Source: DAOUBF01 sp034432795 (GTDB lineage: Bacteria; Chloroflexota; Anaerolineae; DSLN01). From it: a stretch of 64,000 bases of DNA. Shown piece after piece: positions 15,518 to 22,687 of the stretch (position 1 is the stretch's first letter; each line of letters begins with the position of its first letter). The DNA lies in NCBI GenBank assembly GCA_034432795.1, contig DAOUBF010000016.1:1-64000 (forward strand). The letters run 5' to 3'. The position numbers and the translations under genes are program-made. The notes under the pieces are model-generated. The model saw only the letters and a program-made list of their open reading frames with translations, searched no databases and had not been told where the DNA came from.

Positions 15518-15564
15518 GAAGCAACGAGTGTCCGCGAGGGCATTAAGACACCCCTCCTTGCTTC
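15518..15564 (+). promoter_or_regulatory. Structured mRNA leader element
   Basis: Outer stem GAAGCAA/TTGCTTC (15518-15524 with 15558-15564) encloses an inner stem GTGTC/GACAC (15528-15532 with 15547-15551). It sits at the start of the leader. No known riboswitch consensus recognised. Confidence 0.45.
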
Positions 15565-15701
15565 CCCCCACAAGCGAGGGGACGGGGGGGGTATGATCCC
15601 CCCTTTCCCCGGCCGGGCCGCAGACGTGCATATTTGCGCCACTCGTGTTAGACTATAGGGCAGAATCGGATAGCCTGCTCTACAGGCAGCATGGAGGCAT
15701 C

Positions 15702-16037
15702 ATGAACCAGCCACCCGGCCCACTGCGCGGCCCACAACCCGGCCCTATGCCGGTCAATATTGAATTGCCCCCCGACCTGGAGGCGATTTACTCCAATTTC
15801 GCCCTGATCACCCACTCCCCCTCCGAGGTCGTCATTGACTTCGCCCGCATCCTGCCCAACACACCGCGCGCCAAGGTCTATGCGCGCATTATCATGACGC
15901 CACTGCACGCCAAGCTGCTGCTGCGCGCCCTGGGCGAAAACCTGTCCAAGTATGAAGGCCAGTTCGGCGAGATCAACATCCCGGAAGGCGGCTCCCTGGC
16001 CGACTCGCTGTTCCGCTTCAAACCGCCGGGGGAGTGA
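15702..16037 (+). CDS. DUF3467 protein
   Basis: 111 residues from ATG 15702 (GGAGG 6 nt upstream). The core IYSNFALITHSPSEVVIDFARILPN, followed by KVYARIIMTPLHAKLLLRALGENL, is the DUF3467 family, small cytoplasmic proteins of unknown role in bacteria and archaea. The N-terminal 20 residues are Pro-rich. It is the first gene of a four-gene operon (DUF3467, translin, membrane Cys protein, Cas4-like nuclease); the translin start follows within a few bases of its stop. The context suggests a nucleic-acid-related job, which is inference. Confidence 0.85.
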   Translation: MNQPPGPLRGPQPGPMPVNIELPPDLEAIYSNFALITHSPSEVVIDFARILPNTPRAKVYARIIMTPLHAKLLLRALGENLSKYEGQFGEINIPEGGSLADSLFRFKPPGE

Positions 16038-16039
16038 GC

Positions 16040-16684
16040 ATGGAGAGCCTGGAGCGTATTGGCGAACGCATTCGCCAGGACCTGGAGGCCAGGAATGCGG
16101 CCCGCGAACAGGCGCTCCAGCGTTCGCGGGCGCTCATCCGCTTTTGCGCCAACACCATCCGCGCCGTCCACCGCGAGGATTGGGCCGGCGCACGCGAGCT
16201 TTTGGCCAGGGCCCGCCAGGCCGCCGAGGAAATGATCGCCGACCTGGCCCCCTACCCCGACCTGTACCATGCCGGTTATACCCAGGATTCCCTCAAGGAA
16301 TACGCCGAGGCCAGCATCGTCTATGCCCTGATCGCCGGTGAGCCACTGCCGGGGCCGGAGGACCTGCATGTGGAGTCGGCGGCCTATCTGAACGGCCTGG
16401 GCGAGGCGGCGGGCGAATTGCGCCGGCGGGCGCTGGACATCATCCGCCACGATCACACCGAAGAGGCCGAACGCCTGCTGGAGATCATGGATGACATCTA
16501 CAGCCTGCTGGTGACCATGGACTTCCCCGAAGCCATTACCGGCGGGCTGCGCCGCACCACCGACATGGTGCGCGGCGTGCTGGAACGCACGCGGGGCGAC
16601 CTGACCAGCAGCCTGCGCCAGCAGCGCCTTCAGGACGCCCTCAAAGCCTTTGAGGAGCGCATCGGCCGGCGTGAGACCTCCTGA
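16040..16684 (+). CDS. Translin family protein
   Basis: 214 residues, all helical. Translin binds single-stranded DNA and RNA as ring-shaped oligomers; in eukaryotes it forms an RNase complex with TRAX. Motifs: RALIRFCANTIRAVHR near 30-45, AGYTQDSLKEYAEASI near 80-95, GEPLPGPEDLHVESAAYL near 105-120, and EAAGELRRRALD and DFPEAITGGLRRTTDMVRG after it. Length is normal. ATG 16040 has GGGGGAG upstream; GTG 16034 overlapping the DUF3467 stop is possible. Prokaryotic translins are poorly studied, and pairing with a Cas4-like nuclease gene is notable. Confidence 0.85.
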   Translation: MESLERIGERIRQDLEARNAAREQALQRSRALIRFCANTIRAVHREDWAGARELLARARQAAEEMIADLAPYPDLYHAGYTQDSLKEYAEASIVYALIAGEPLPGPEDLHVESAAYLNGLGEAAGELRRRALDIIRHDHTEEAERLLEIMDDIYSLLVTMDFPEAITGGLRRTTDMVRGVLERTRGDLTSSLRQQRLQDALKAFEERIGRRETS

Positions 16685-16943
16685 CGCCCCCAGAGCCGAG
16701 CGGCTGATCCGCGCCAGCGAGGTGGCCCACTACGCCTTCTGCCATCGCGCCTGGTGGCTGGCGGCGGTGCAGGAGGTGCCCTCGGCCAACATCCAGGAGT
16801 TGATTGCCGGCGAACGCGGCCATGCCCGCCATGGCCGCCGGGTGAGCCTGCTGCGCGCCCTCAATGCCCTGGCCTATCTCCTTTTGCTCCTGGCCCTGAT
16901 CGTCGGCGGCATCTGGGCCTGGGCCGCTTTGACCGCGCCTTAG
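16671..16943 (+). CDS. Small membrane protein with Cas4-like N-terminal Cys motif
   Basis: About 90 residues from GTG 16671 (an in-frame TTG at 16650 would also fit); either start overlaps translin. The stretch RLIRASEVAHYAFCHRAWWL resembles the N-terminus of Cas4/RecB-type Fe-S nucleases, where one Cys sits before the nuclease fold. A single transmembrane helix follows (LAYLLLLLALIVGGIWAW), then the chain ends. The missing remainder (PD-(D/E)XK core and three C-terminal Cys) is encoded by the next gene. Its stop codon is embedded in an AGGAGG ribosome site, so the pair is coupled. It is either a genuine split protein or a frameshifted single gene. Confidence 0.6.
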   Translation: MRPPDAPRAERLIRASEVAHYAFCHRAWWLAAVQEVPSANIQELIAGERGHARHGRRVSLLRALNALAYLLLLLALIVGGIWAWAALTAP

Positions 16944-16959
16944 GAGGCCGTCCACGCCG

Positions 16960-17496
16960 GTGTCCCTGGGCCACGTTGCTCTTGTTCTGCTCCTGTTGGG
17001 GCTGGCGCTGCGATGGTGGGTGCGCCGCGACCGCGCCCATATCGGGTTGCCCGCCGGGCGGGTGATCTACGCCGACACCAACAACCACGGCCACCCCCGT
17101 GACGCCCTGGTCTCCTACCGCTATGGGCTGAGCGGTCGCCCCGACTATGTGGTCAAAACGCGAGCGGGGCTGGTGCCGGTGGAGATCAAGACCGGCCCGG
17201 CGCCCCCCAGACCGCACGAGGGGCATGTGCTCCAACTGGTGGCCTATTGCCTGCTGTTGGAGGAGACCACAGGCCAGCGCCCTACGCACGGCCTGATCCG
17301 CTACGCCGACCGTGCCTTCCGCGTGGACTACACCCCCGAACTCCGCGCCGCGCTGCTCCAGACGCTCGCCTGGATGCGGGCCGACCTGGCGGCGGCAACG
17401 GTGGCACGCAGCCACAACCAGCCCGCCCGCTGCCGTCGCTGCGGTTACCGCCAGGTGTGCGGCCAGGCGCTGCCTGTGAATGGCAATGGTCAGTAG
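16960..17496 (+). CDS. Cas4/RecB-like PD-(D/E)XK nuclease
   Basis: 178 residues from GTG 16960. It begins with a hydrophobic helix (VALVLLLLGLALRWWVRR), then a nuclease core: GRPDYVV (Asp), VPVEIKTG (ExK), and HVLQLVAYCLLLEE (QxxxY). Three clustered cysteines close the chain (CRRCGYRQVC), as in the 4Fe-4S site of Cas4, whose fourth ligand is N-terminal and here lies in the preceding gene. No cas genes or repeat array are nearby, so a CRISPR role is not supported; a membrane-bound DNA/RNA processing role with translin is inferred. Confidence 0.75.
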   Translation: MSLGHVALVLLLLGLALRWWVRRDRAHIGLPAGRVIYADTNNHGHPRDALVSYRYGLSGRPDYVVKTRAGLVPVEIKTGPAPPRPHEGHVLQLVAYCLLLEETTGQRPTHGLIRYADRAFRVDYTPELRAALLQTLAWMRADLAAATVARSHNQPARCRRCGYRQVCGQALPVNGNGQ

Positions 17497-17510
17497 CCGT
17501 TGATTCGGGG

Positions 17511-18764
17511 TCAGGGGCAGCGGATCACGCCCTGTGCCCAGAGGCAGCCGCCACAGGTGGGGAAGGTGTTGCCGAGGCAATCCGATTCGTTCGTCTCAAC
17601 CAGTTCACAACCGCCGCAGAAGGTGCAGGGCGAGAAGGCAAAGCGCTGGACGCGGTCGCGGTAGGCCACATAGTCCGGGTCGTTCCACAGGTCCAGCAGA
17701 TCGCGCTCGGCCACATTCCCGATCACATACCGCTGCGAGACGCGCTGGCGGCCATGCAGGTAGCTGACGTGGGTATGCATCAGGGGAATGCAGGGGCTGA
17801 CGTTGCCATCCCAGGCGATGGCCATGGCGCCGCTCTCCACGAAGGTGCAGACATCGTTGGCCCCGCCCAGGTTATTCCCGGCGAAGGTCACGTTACAGCC
17901 ACTGCGCAGAGCGCGAAGGAACGCCTCGCGGGTGAGATCGTTGAGGTCCATTTTGGGCAGGCTGAGCTGCGGCAACCAGAGCGAGGGCAGGTAGGTGATG
18001 TCGCTTAAGGCGCCTTCGTACAACGTCTCGGCGCACATATCGGGGGTATAGGGCAGCACATTGGTCACCAGGAAGCGGGTCGCCCCCAGCCGCCGCCCCA
18101 GGGCAATGACCTCCGGCAGGTCGGCGATGTTGCGCTTCATGGCCACGAAAGCGATCCCGATCTCCGGTCGGGGGAGGTGCGCGGGCGGGCGCAGCCGCCG
18201 GAAGCGGTCCAGGTTGTCCAGGACCTGGGGTAGAGCGGCGCCCAGGCGCACGTCGGCATAGCTCTCCGGCGTGGCGCCGTCAATGGACACCCACAGGATG
18301 TCCAGCCCGGCCTCAATCAACTGGCGCGAGCGCTGTTCGGTCAGGAGCGTTCCGTTAGTGATCAATTCCACCGACGCGCCCAGGGCCTTGACCCGCGCCA
18401 CCATCTCCACGATCCGGCGGTGGGCCAGCGGCTCGCCCAGGCCGCCGAAAAAAACGGTCGGCGGGGGCGTGATCGCCCGCAGCCCTTCCAGGATGCGGGC
18501 AAACGTGGCTGCGGACATGTGCCCCAGTTTGACATCCCAGATATTGCGGATGCAGGTGCGGCAGGTGATGTTACAGCGGTTGGTCGGCTCAATGTACACC
18601 TTCGCCAGGTGGGTAATGGGCCGGTGCAGGCGCAGGGTGTTAGCGTTCTGATCAAGGCGGACGCGCGCACCGGGCTTCAGCCCGTAGCGCGAGGCCACCT
18701 CCGGTGGCAGCACCAGGCGCCCTTCCTGGTCAACCTCTGCCCATACAGTGGATATCCCATTCAT
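17511..18764 (-). CDS. Radical SAM/SPASM protein, probable tungsten-enzyme maturase
   Basis: 417 residues. Residues ~5-48 are an AbrB/SpoVT-like DNA-binding-type fold (VDQEGRLVLPPEVASRYGLKPG). The radical SAM core follows, with CNITCRTC near residues 65-72 binding the SAM cluster, and GGLGEPL and ITNGTLL afterwards. A Cys-rich SPASM region at the end (CTFCGGC, CLGNTFPTCGGC) should bind auxiliary clusters. Such proteins are often encoded beside aldehyde:ferredoxin oxidoreductases and are regarded as maturases of the tungsten enzyme. Here it is divergent from moaD and 0.6 kb from the oxidoreductase. Confidence 0.82.
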   Translation of the reverse strand: MNGISTVWAEVDQEGRLVLPPEVASRYGLKPGARVRLDQNANTLRLHRPITHLAKVYIEPTNRCNITCRTCIRNIWDVKLGHMSAATFARILEGLRAITPPPTVFFGGLGEPLAHRRIVEMVARVKALGASVELITNGTLLTEQRSRQLIEAGLDILWVSIDGATPESYADVRLGAALPQVLDNLDRFRRLRPPAHLPRPEIGIAFVAMKRNIADLPEVIALGRRLGATRFLVTNVLPYTPDMCAETLYEGALSDITYLPSLWLPQLSLPKMDLNDLTREAFLRALRSGCNVTFAGNNLGGANDVCTFVESGAMAIAWDGNVSPCIPLMHTHVSYLHGRQRVSQRYVIGNVAERDLLDLWNDPDYVAYRDRVQRFAFSPCTFCGGCELVETNESDCLGNTFPTCGGCLWAQGVIRCP

Positions 18765-18809
18765 CGTAACCCTCTAGAGCTGATATAGCCAAATACGCTT
18801 CTGGTGATG

Positions 18810-18815
18810 TATAAT
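18810..18815 (+). promoter_or_regulatory. -10 box upstream of the MoaD gene
   Basis: TATAAT at 18810-18815; the -35 region is weak. It lies in the divergent spacer between the radical SAM gene and the MoaD gene. Confidence 0.45.
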
Positions 18816-18876
18816 ATGTTTGTGCCAGCAGGCACGATTGGTGGCCTGGGCCGATAAGACACACAGGGATGTTGAC

Positions 18877-19167
18877 ATGAAGATCAATTTCTATGCCACG
18901 TTCCGCCAGATCGTGGGCGCCAAGAGCATTGAGCTTCCTGTCGCCGAGGGGATCACCGTCCGGCAGTTGCTTGAGGCCATCATCGCCCGCTACCCTGCCT
19001 TGCGGCGCGAGTTGCTGGATGAACAAGGCAACCTCTACTCCTATGTCCATGTGTTCGTCAATGGGCGCGACGCCCCTTACCTGGAGGAAGGGCTGGAGGC
19101 TCGGCTCTCGCCGGACGATACCGTGAGCCTGTTCCCGCCGGTGGCAGGTGGGGCACCACACGGATGA
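18877..19167 (+). CDS. MoaD/ThiS-family sulfur carrier
   Basis: 96-residue ubiquitin-fold protein that carries a C-terminal thiocarboxylate for molybdopterin or tungstopterin synthesis. Start at ATG 18877: MKINFYATFRQIVGAKSIEL, then VRQLLEAIIARYPAL, VFVNGRDAPYL and LSPDDTVSLFPPVAGG. The usual terminal GG is followed by four more residues (APHG), so the tail would need trimming before thiocarboxylation, or the extra codons reflect drift. It is encoded opposite to, and converging with, the tungsten oxidoreductase it probably serves. Confidence 0.88.
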   Translation: MKINFYATFRQIVGAKSIELPVAEGITVRQLLEAIIARYPALRRELLDEQGNLYSYVHVFVNGRDAPYLEEGLEARLSPDDTVSLFPPVAGGAPHG

Positions 19168-19233
19168 TTTACGCGGATGCACGGCTGGCGATAAGGCAAG
19201 GGGTAACCCTGCCTTGCTCCGGCGCAGATATTT

Positions 19234-19284
19234 CACCGCGAGCGGCAGGGCTTGTGTATAGGCCTCCCCCCGCCGCTCGCGGTG
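19234..19284. terminator. Inverted repeat between convergent moaD-like and AOR genes
   Basis: 13-bp perfect inverted repeat (19234-19246 with 19272-19284; arm CACCGCGAGCGGC), loop 25 nt. A second imperfect stem (AAGGCA..GGG with CCCTGCCTT) lies at about 19193-19215. Together they probably stop both converging transcripts; T-tracts are poor. Confidence 0.5.
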
Positions 19285-19343
19285 TTGGTTAATAGATGCT
19301 TATGGATGGCTGACCCCCCAGATGTCAGCCGTCCAGAACCCCC

Positions 19344-21161
19344 TTAAGGGATCTCCAGCTCCCGGAGCTTTTCCTCCGGCACGACGCCGTTGACCCAGCC
19401 GCGGGCCTGGTAGTATTCCTCCAGCATCTGCGGCAGTTCGCAGACGTGGCCCTTGGAGCCGGGCGCGGTAGAAGGCTCCTTCAGGAAGCGTTCCGGCAAA
19501 TAGTCGCTGCCCTCGCGGAAGCCGGCCAGGTTGTTGTAGTAGCGCTCCAGGTTGTAGATACGCTCGCCAATCTTGAGCACGTCGTCCGCCGTGATAGGGA
19601 TGCCGACAACGGCGGAGTACTGGGCGGCGTATTCCTCGGCGCCTTCGGCAAACGAACTGAACTTGCACAGGTCCAGGCTATCGCTAAAGGCGAAGAGGTC
19701 CTGTAGCAGCTTGAGCAACTTGCCCTTGCCCTCCCAGGCCAGCGGGTCGGTCTTGAGGGGGATCAGCCCTAGTTCGCTGGCGGGGGTGTAGCCGCGCAGG
19801 TGGCAGGCGCCGCGGTTGCTGGTGGCGTAGCCCAGGCCCATGCCCTTCAGGCCGCGTGGGTCATAGGCCGGAATGGCCTGGCCCTTGACGGTCATGGCGA
19901 TCTCTGGGTGACCAAACTGCCGGGCGGCGCGCTCGGTGCCCTCGGCCAGGATGTTGCCGATGCCCTCGCGCAGGGCGATCTTGGGCAGGAGGTTGACCAT
20001 GCCCATGACATCGCCCCACTTCAGCCCACCGGCGCCGTTGACGTAGCCCTTCTCACTGGCCTCCATGTACATGGAGAACACATTGCCCAACTCAATCGTG
20101 TCCAGGCCGTAGTCGTTGGCCAGGTAGATCAACTGGGCGATGCCGGCGGAATCGTCGTTGTCGCAGTTGGCGCCGAAGGCCCACACGGATTCGTACTCCT
20201 GGCTCTCCATGCGCAGCCCGGCGAACGGCCCCTCGGTGATCTCCACTTCCTTCTTGCACGCCACCGGGCAGGCGTGGCAGGTGGGGTCATCCACCAGGAT
20301 ATGCTCCTTGACCCATTCGCCGCTGGTGCGTTCGGCCTTCTCGCCAAACGTGGCGAGCTGGCTGTTACGGGTGGGCAGTGCCCCCATGTTGCTGACGATG
20401 TTGGTGAGCACGTTGGTGCCGTACACCGACAGGCCGCCTTTGCGCGGGCTGGTGACGTTCTTCTCGTCCATGATAGCTGCCAATGCCCGCTCGTGCGCCC
20501 GCTTCCAGGCCTCGCGGTCAATGGCCTTGGGCATGCGCTTGGGCGCTTTGATGACGATGGCTTTCAAGAGCTTGCTGCCGCCCACACAGCCGGTGCCGCC
20601 GCGCCCGCTGGCCCGGTCGTTCTCGTTGATCCAGTTGGCGAAGCGCGCCAGCCGCTCACCAGCCGGGCCGATGGCGATCACCGAGAGGTCTCGCTCACCG
20701 TACTTATCCTGGAAGAACCTCACGGTGTCGTGCACACCCTTGCCCCACACCTCCGAGGCGTCCAGGATCTCCACCTGGCCGTCATGGACGTAGGCGTACA
20801 TCGGCTTTTCGGCCTTGCCCTTAAAGATCAGGCCATCAAAACCGGCCCAGCGCAGCCGCGCTGCCGACCAGCCGCCGTGATGGCTATCCGTCACCGTCCC
20901 GGTCAAGGGGGATTTGGTGACCACGCACATGCGCCCGCTCATGTTGGCCTCGGTCCCGGTGAGCGGGCCGTTCATAAAGCACAGAATGTTCTCAGGGGAC
21001 AGGGGATCGACCTGGGGGCCATTCTCAAACACATAGCGCACGCCCAGGCCGCGCCCGCCGATGTACTTGCGCGCCCATTCTTCCGGAATAGGCTCATAGA
21101 CGACTTTGCCCTGGGTCAGATCGATCCGGGCGATGCGGTTGGCGTAGCCTCCAAGTGCCAT
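19344..21161 (-). CDS. Tungsten aldehyde:ferredoxin oxidoreductase
   Basis: 605 residues, full family length. It oxidises aldehydes to acids with ferredoxin as acceptor, using a tungsten bis-pterin and one 4Fe-4S cluster. Motifs: GGYANRIARIDLT, YIGGRGLGVRYVF, NGPLTGTEANMSGR, DRASGRGGTGCVGGSK, cluster ligands CHACPVAC (about residues 295-302), and a fourth Cys in DLCKF near 500. GLKGMGLGYATSNRGACHLRG carries pterin contacts. The surrounding radical SAM, MoaD and protoglobin-MoaD genes form a dedicated tungsten-enzyme locus. ATG 21161 has an AAAGGAGAG ribosome site. Confidence 0.93.
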   Translation of the reverse strand: MALGGYANRIARIDLTQGKVVYEPIPEEWARKYIGGRGLGVRYVFENGPQVDPLSPENILCFMNGPLTGTEANMSGRMCVVTKSPLTGTVTDSHHGGWSAARLRWAGFDGLIFKGKAEKPMYAYVHDGQVEILDASEVWGKGVHDTVRFFQDKYGERDLSVIAIGPAGERLARFANWINENDRASGRGGTGCVGGSKLLKAIVIKAPKRMPKAIDREAWKRAHERALAAIMDEKNVTSPRKGGLSVYGTNVLTNIVSNMGALPTRNSQLATFGEKAERTSGEWVKEHILVDDPTCHACPVACKKEVEITEGPFAGLRMESQEYESVWAFGANCDNDDSAGIAQLIYLANDYGLDTIELGNVFSMYMEASEKGYVNGAGGLKWGDVMGMVNLLPKIALREGIGNILAEGTERAARQFGHPEIAMTVKGQAIPAYDPRGLKGMGLGYATSNRGACHLRGYTPASELGLIPLKTDPLAWEGKGKLLKLLQDLFAFSDSLDLCKFSSFAEGAEEYAAQYSAVVGIPITADDVLKIGERIYNLERYYNNLAGFREGSDYLPERFLKEPSTAPGSKGHVCELPQMLEEYYQARGWVNGVVPEEKLRELEIP

Positions 21162-21213
21162 GGTTCACTCTCCTTTCTGGTGGCCTGCAGCGGGGTACAA
21201 TATCGCTTTTTAC

Positions 21214-21219
21214 ATTATA
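21214..21219 (-). promoter_or_regulatory. -10 box of the tungsten oxidoreductase gene
   Basis: TATAAT on the minus strand, about 53 nt before the ATG, with no good -35 box at the proper distance. That fits a promoter needing an activator bound at the palindromes just upstream. Confidence 0.6.
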
Positions 21220-21243
21220 AAGCGGCATTCTTTTGCATTCTAG

Positions 21244-21255
21244 TGACATTTGTCA
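21244..21255. promoter_or_regulatory. CRP/FNR-like palindrome 1
   Basis: TGACATTTGTCA, within the larger AGTGA-N6-TCACT. Its centre lies about 42 bp upstream of the predicted transcription start (near 21207), the class II activator position. It matches the CRP consensus TGTGA-N6-TCACA at 8 of 10 places. Confidence 0.6.
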
Positions 21256-21266
21256 CTGACATCGGA

Positions 21267-21278
21267 TGACAAGTGTCA
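21267..21278. promoter_or_regulatory. CRP/FNR-like palindrome 2
   Basis: TGACAAGTGTCA, centre 23 bp upstream of palindrome 1 and about 65 bp from the predicted start. Same half-site and spacing as palindrome 1, so both probably bind one regulator. Confidence 0.6.
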
Positions 21279-21465
21279 TTGATGTAGCGTTTTGATGCCC
21301 GCTCAAGCGGCGTGATATTCCCTGAGCTGCAAACGTGCCGGTCAGGATATGGTATGCCAGATTGCTGGAGCCACTGATGGTTATTCTTTACAGGGAGCAG
21401 GGTACTGAGGGGTATCGCCTGGGCGGTAGAGGCTCACGGGCTTACACCCGCTGGCCATGCGGACA

Positions 21466-21523
21466 CCACACCGTAAACGGTGTGGCTTGAAGTCAGGCCT
21501 TAAGCGTCACCGTGAACGGTGGC
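21466..21523. repeat. Paired palindromes with GTAAAC/GTGAAC core
   Basis: 20-bp palindrome CCACACCGTAAACGGTGTGG (21466-21485) and a second one (21506-21523, core CACCGTGAACGGTG). Arms differ from other copies at 6902 and 53706 while the GT(A/G)(A/C)AC centre is kept. Confidence 0.6.
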
Positions 21524-21701
21524 GTATTCGGTCACCCCCGTTTGTTACGGTGTGATTTTGCTCTATTGCGGACAGAAGCGAAAGGTATTCCACATTGGGG
21601 ATAGGGAGGACTCCATCGTTTACGGCTGTCTTTGCAACAGAGCAGTGTGATTCCGTTCATGTCCATTATCCTGGTGGGTCTTGATCTCTGGCCCGTGAAG
21701 G
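21524..21701. other. Intergenic, nothing recognised
   Basis: Downstream of the protoglobin-MoaD gene and upstream of the oxidoreductase control region. No gene or clear terminator seen. Confidence 0.5.
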
Positions 21702-22586
21702 CTATCTCCCCGGTGGGAAAATAGCGATCTCGTCTTGGGCCTGGACCGGCACATGAAAGCCGCCGGCGTAGCTCAGGTCACGGCCATTCAGCAGGATACG
21801 CCAACCCCGGCGGGGCACATAGGCTGGAACCACCTCCGTCCACAAGGTCTCAGTCTTCTCAACAGAGCGCCAGACGCGGTCCAACGCCTCAAATCGGGCC
21901 TCCGGAAAGTAGTTCAGGAACTTCCGTAGCACATCCTCCACACACGCGCCGGTCTCGGCCCACACCTGAATCTCCTGTGTGCCCAGGAGTGGGCGAAGAC
22001 GACCGAACAGCCTGAACTGAACGGGGAAGTGGCCTGTGTCCAGCGCCCGGGCCGCGTGATAGCCCAGCAACATCTGATTAAGTTGCACTGCCAGGTATTT
22101 GCTCCAGGCCGCCATCGCCGGGGCGATGATCTCGGCGGGGAGTTGCGCCTCGGCCATATACCGGGCGAAGGCTGCCTGCACCAGCCCGAGGGAGGTGACG
22201 ACATACTCGGGCGGGGTATGAATACGGCGTGGCCCGTGCCCGGCATGGTACTTGCCCGCCCGGAAGAGGTAGCGGGCGAACTCATCGCTGGTGTCCAATC
22301 CCAGAGTGCGGGCCAGCCATAGTGTGAAGAAGCGGCGGCGCTCTTCCAGATGGGCCGCATCAATCCCCTGCTCCCAGCCCAGGATGGCAGCGGTCTCCGG
22401 CACCCGGCGGAGATAATCGTAGGTTCCTACCACCAATTCCGGGCCTCGCCGGAACAAGACCTCCAGAGAGCGGGAGGCGGCCTCCCGATCTGCCTGGCCC
22501 CAGCCCACAAAGCGCAACATGCGCTGCCATTCTTCTTCCGGTGCGGGCGCCAGGTCGGTTAATTCAAACTCCGTGTCTCCACCCAT
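21702..22586 (-). CDS. Protoglobin-MoaD-like fusion protein
   Basis: 294 residues. Residues ~15-180 read as a protoglobin/globin-sensor fold: MLRFVGWGQADREAASRSLEV, VVGTYDYLRRVPETAAIL, and FRAGKYHAGHGPRRIHTPPEY, which supplies the candidate heme-ligand His. Residues ~188-294 are a MoaD/ThiS-like ubiquitin fold: VQFRLFGRLRPLLGTQEI, VEDVLRKFLNYFPEA, WRILLNGRDLSYAGG, DEIAIFPPGR. The MoaD part lacks the terminal Gly-Gly, so it cannot act as a standard sulfur carrier. I infer a gas or redox sensor that docks on the tungsten-cofactor machinery. ATG 22586 has AGGAGG upstream. Confidence 0.75.
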   Translation of the reverse strand: MGGDTEFELTDLAPAPEEEWQRMLRFVGWGQADREAASRSLEVLFRRGPELVVGTYDYLRRVPETAAILGWEQGIDAAHLEERRRFFTLWLARTLGLDTSDEFARYLFRAGKYHAGHGPRRIHTPPEYVVTSLGLVQAAFARYMAEAQLPAEIIAPAMAAWSKYLAVQLNQMLLGYHAARALDTGHFPVQFRLFGRLRPLLGTQEIQVWAETGACVEDVLRKFLNYFPEARFEALDRVWRSVEKTETLWTEVVPAYVPRRGWRILLNGRDLSYAGGFHVPVQAQDEIAIFPPGR

Positions 22587-22687
22587 TGCCCTGCCTCCTC
22601 AGGGGACCTCACCGGGGTTCCTTTGAGTCCCCATGGGTTTCTAAACTATCATAGTCCAGGCCCCTCCGCCTGACAAGTGGCCGGTGA

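Noticed and set aside
15228..15524. 99-residue N-terminal extension of the uracil-DNA glycosylase
   Set aside because: It is translated from intergenic repeats and crosses the promoter at 15241-15269; no family member has such an extension.
16960..17496. CRISPR adaptation role of the Cas4-like protein
   Set aside because: No cas1, cas2 or repeat array in the window; stand-alone Cas4-like nucleases occur outside CRISPR loci.
19800..21269. 489-codon open frame on the plus strand
   Set aside because: Antisense to the aldehyde:ferredoxin oxidoreductase, with no recognisable domain and the His/Gly/Val-rich composition of a GC-rich complement strand.
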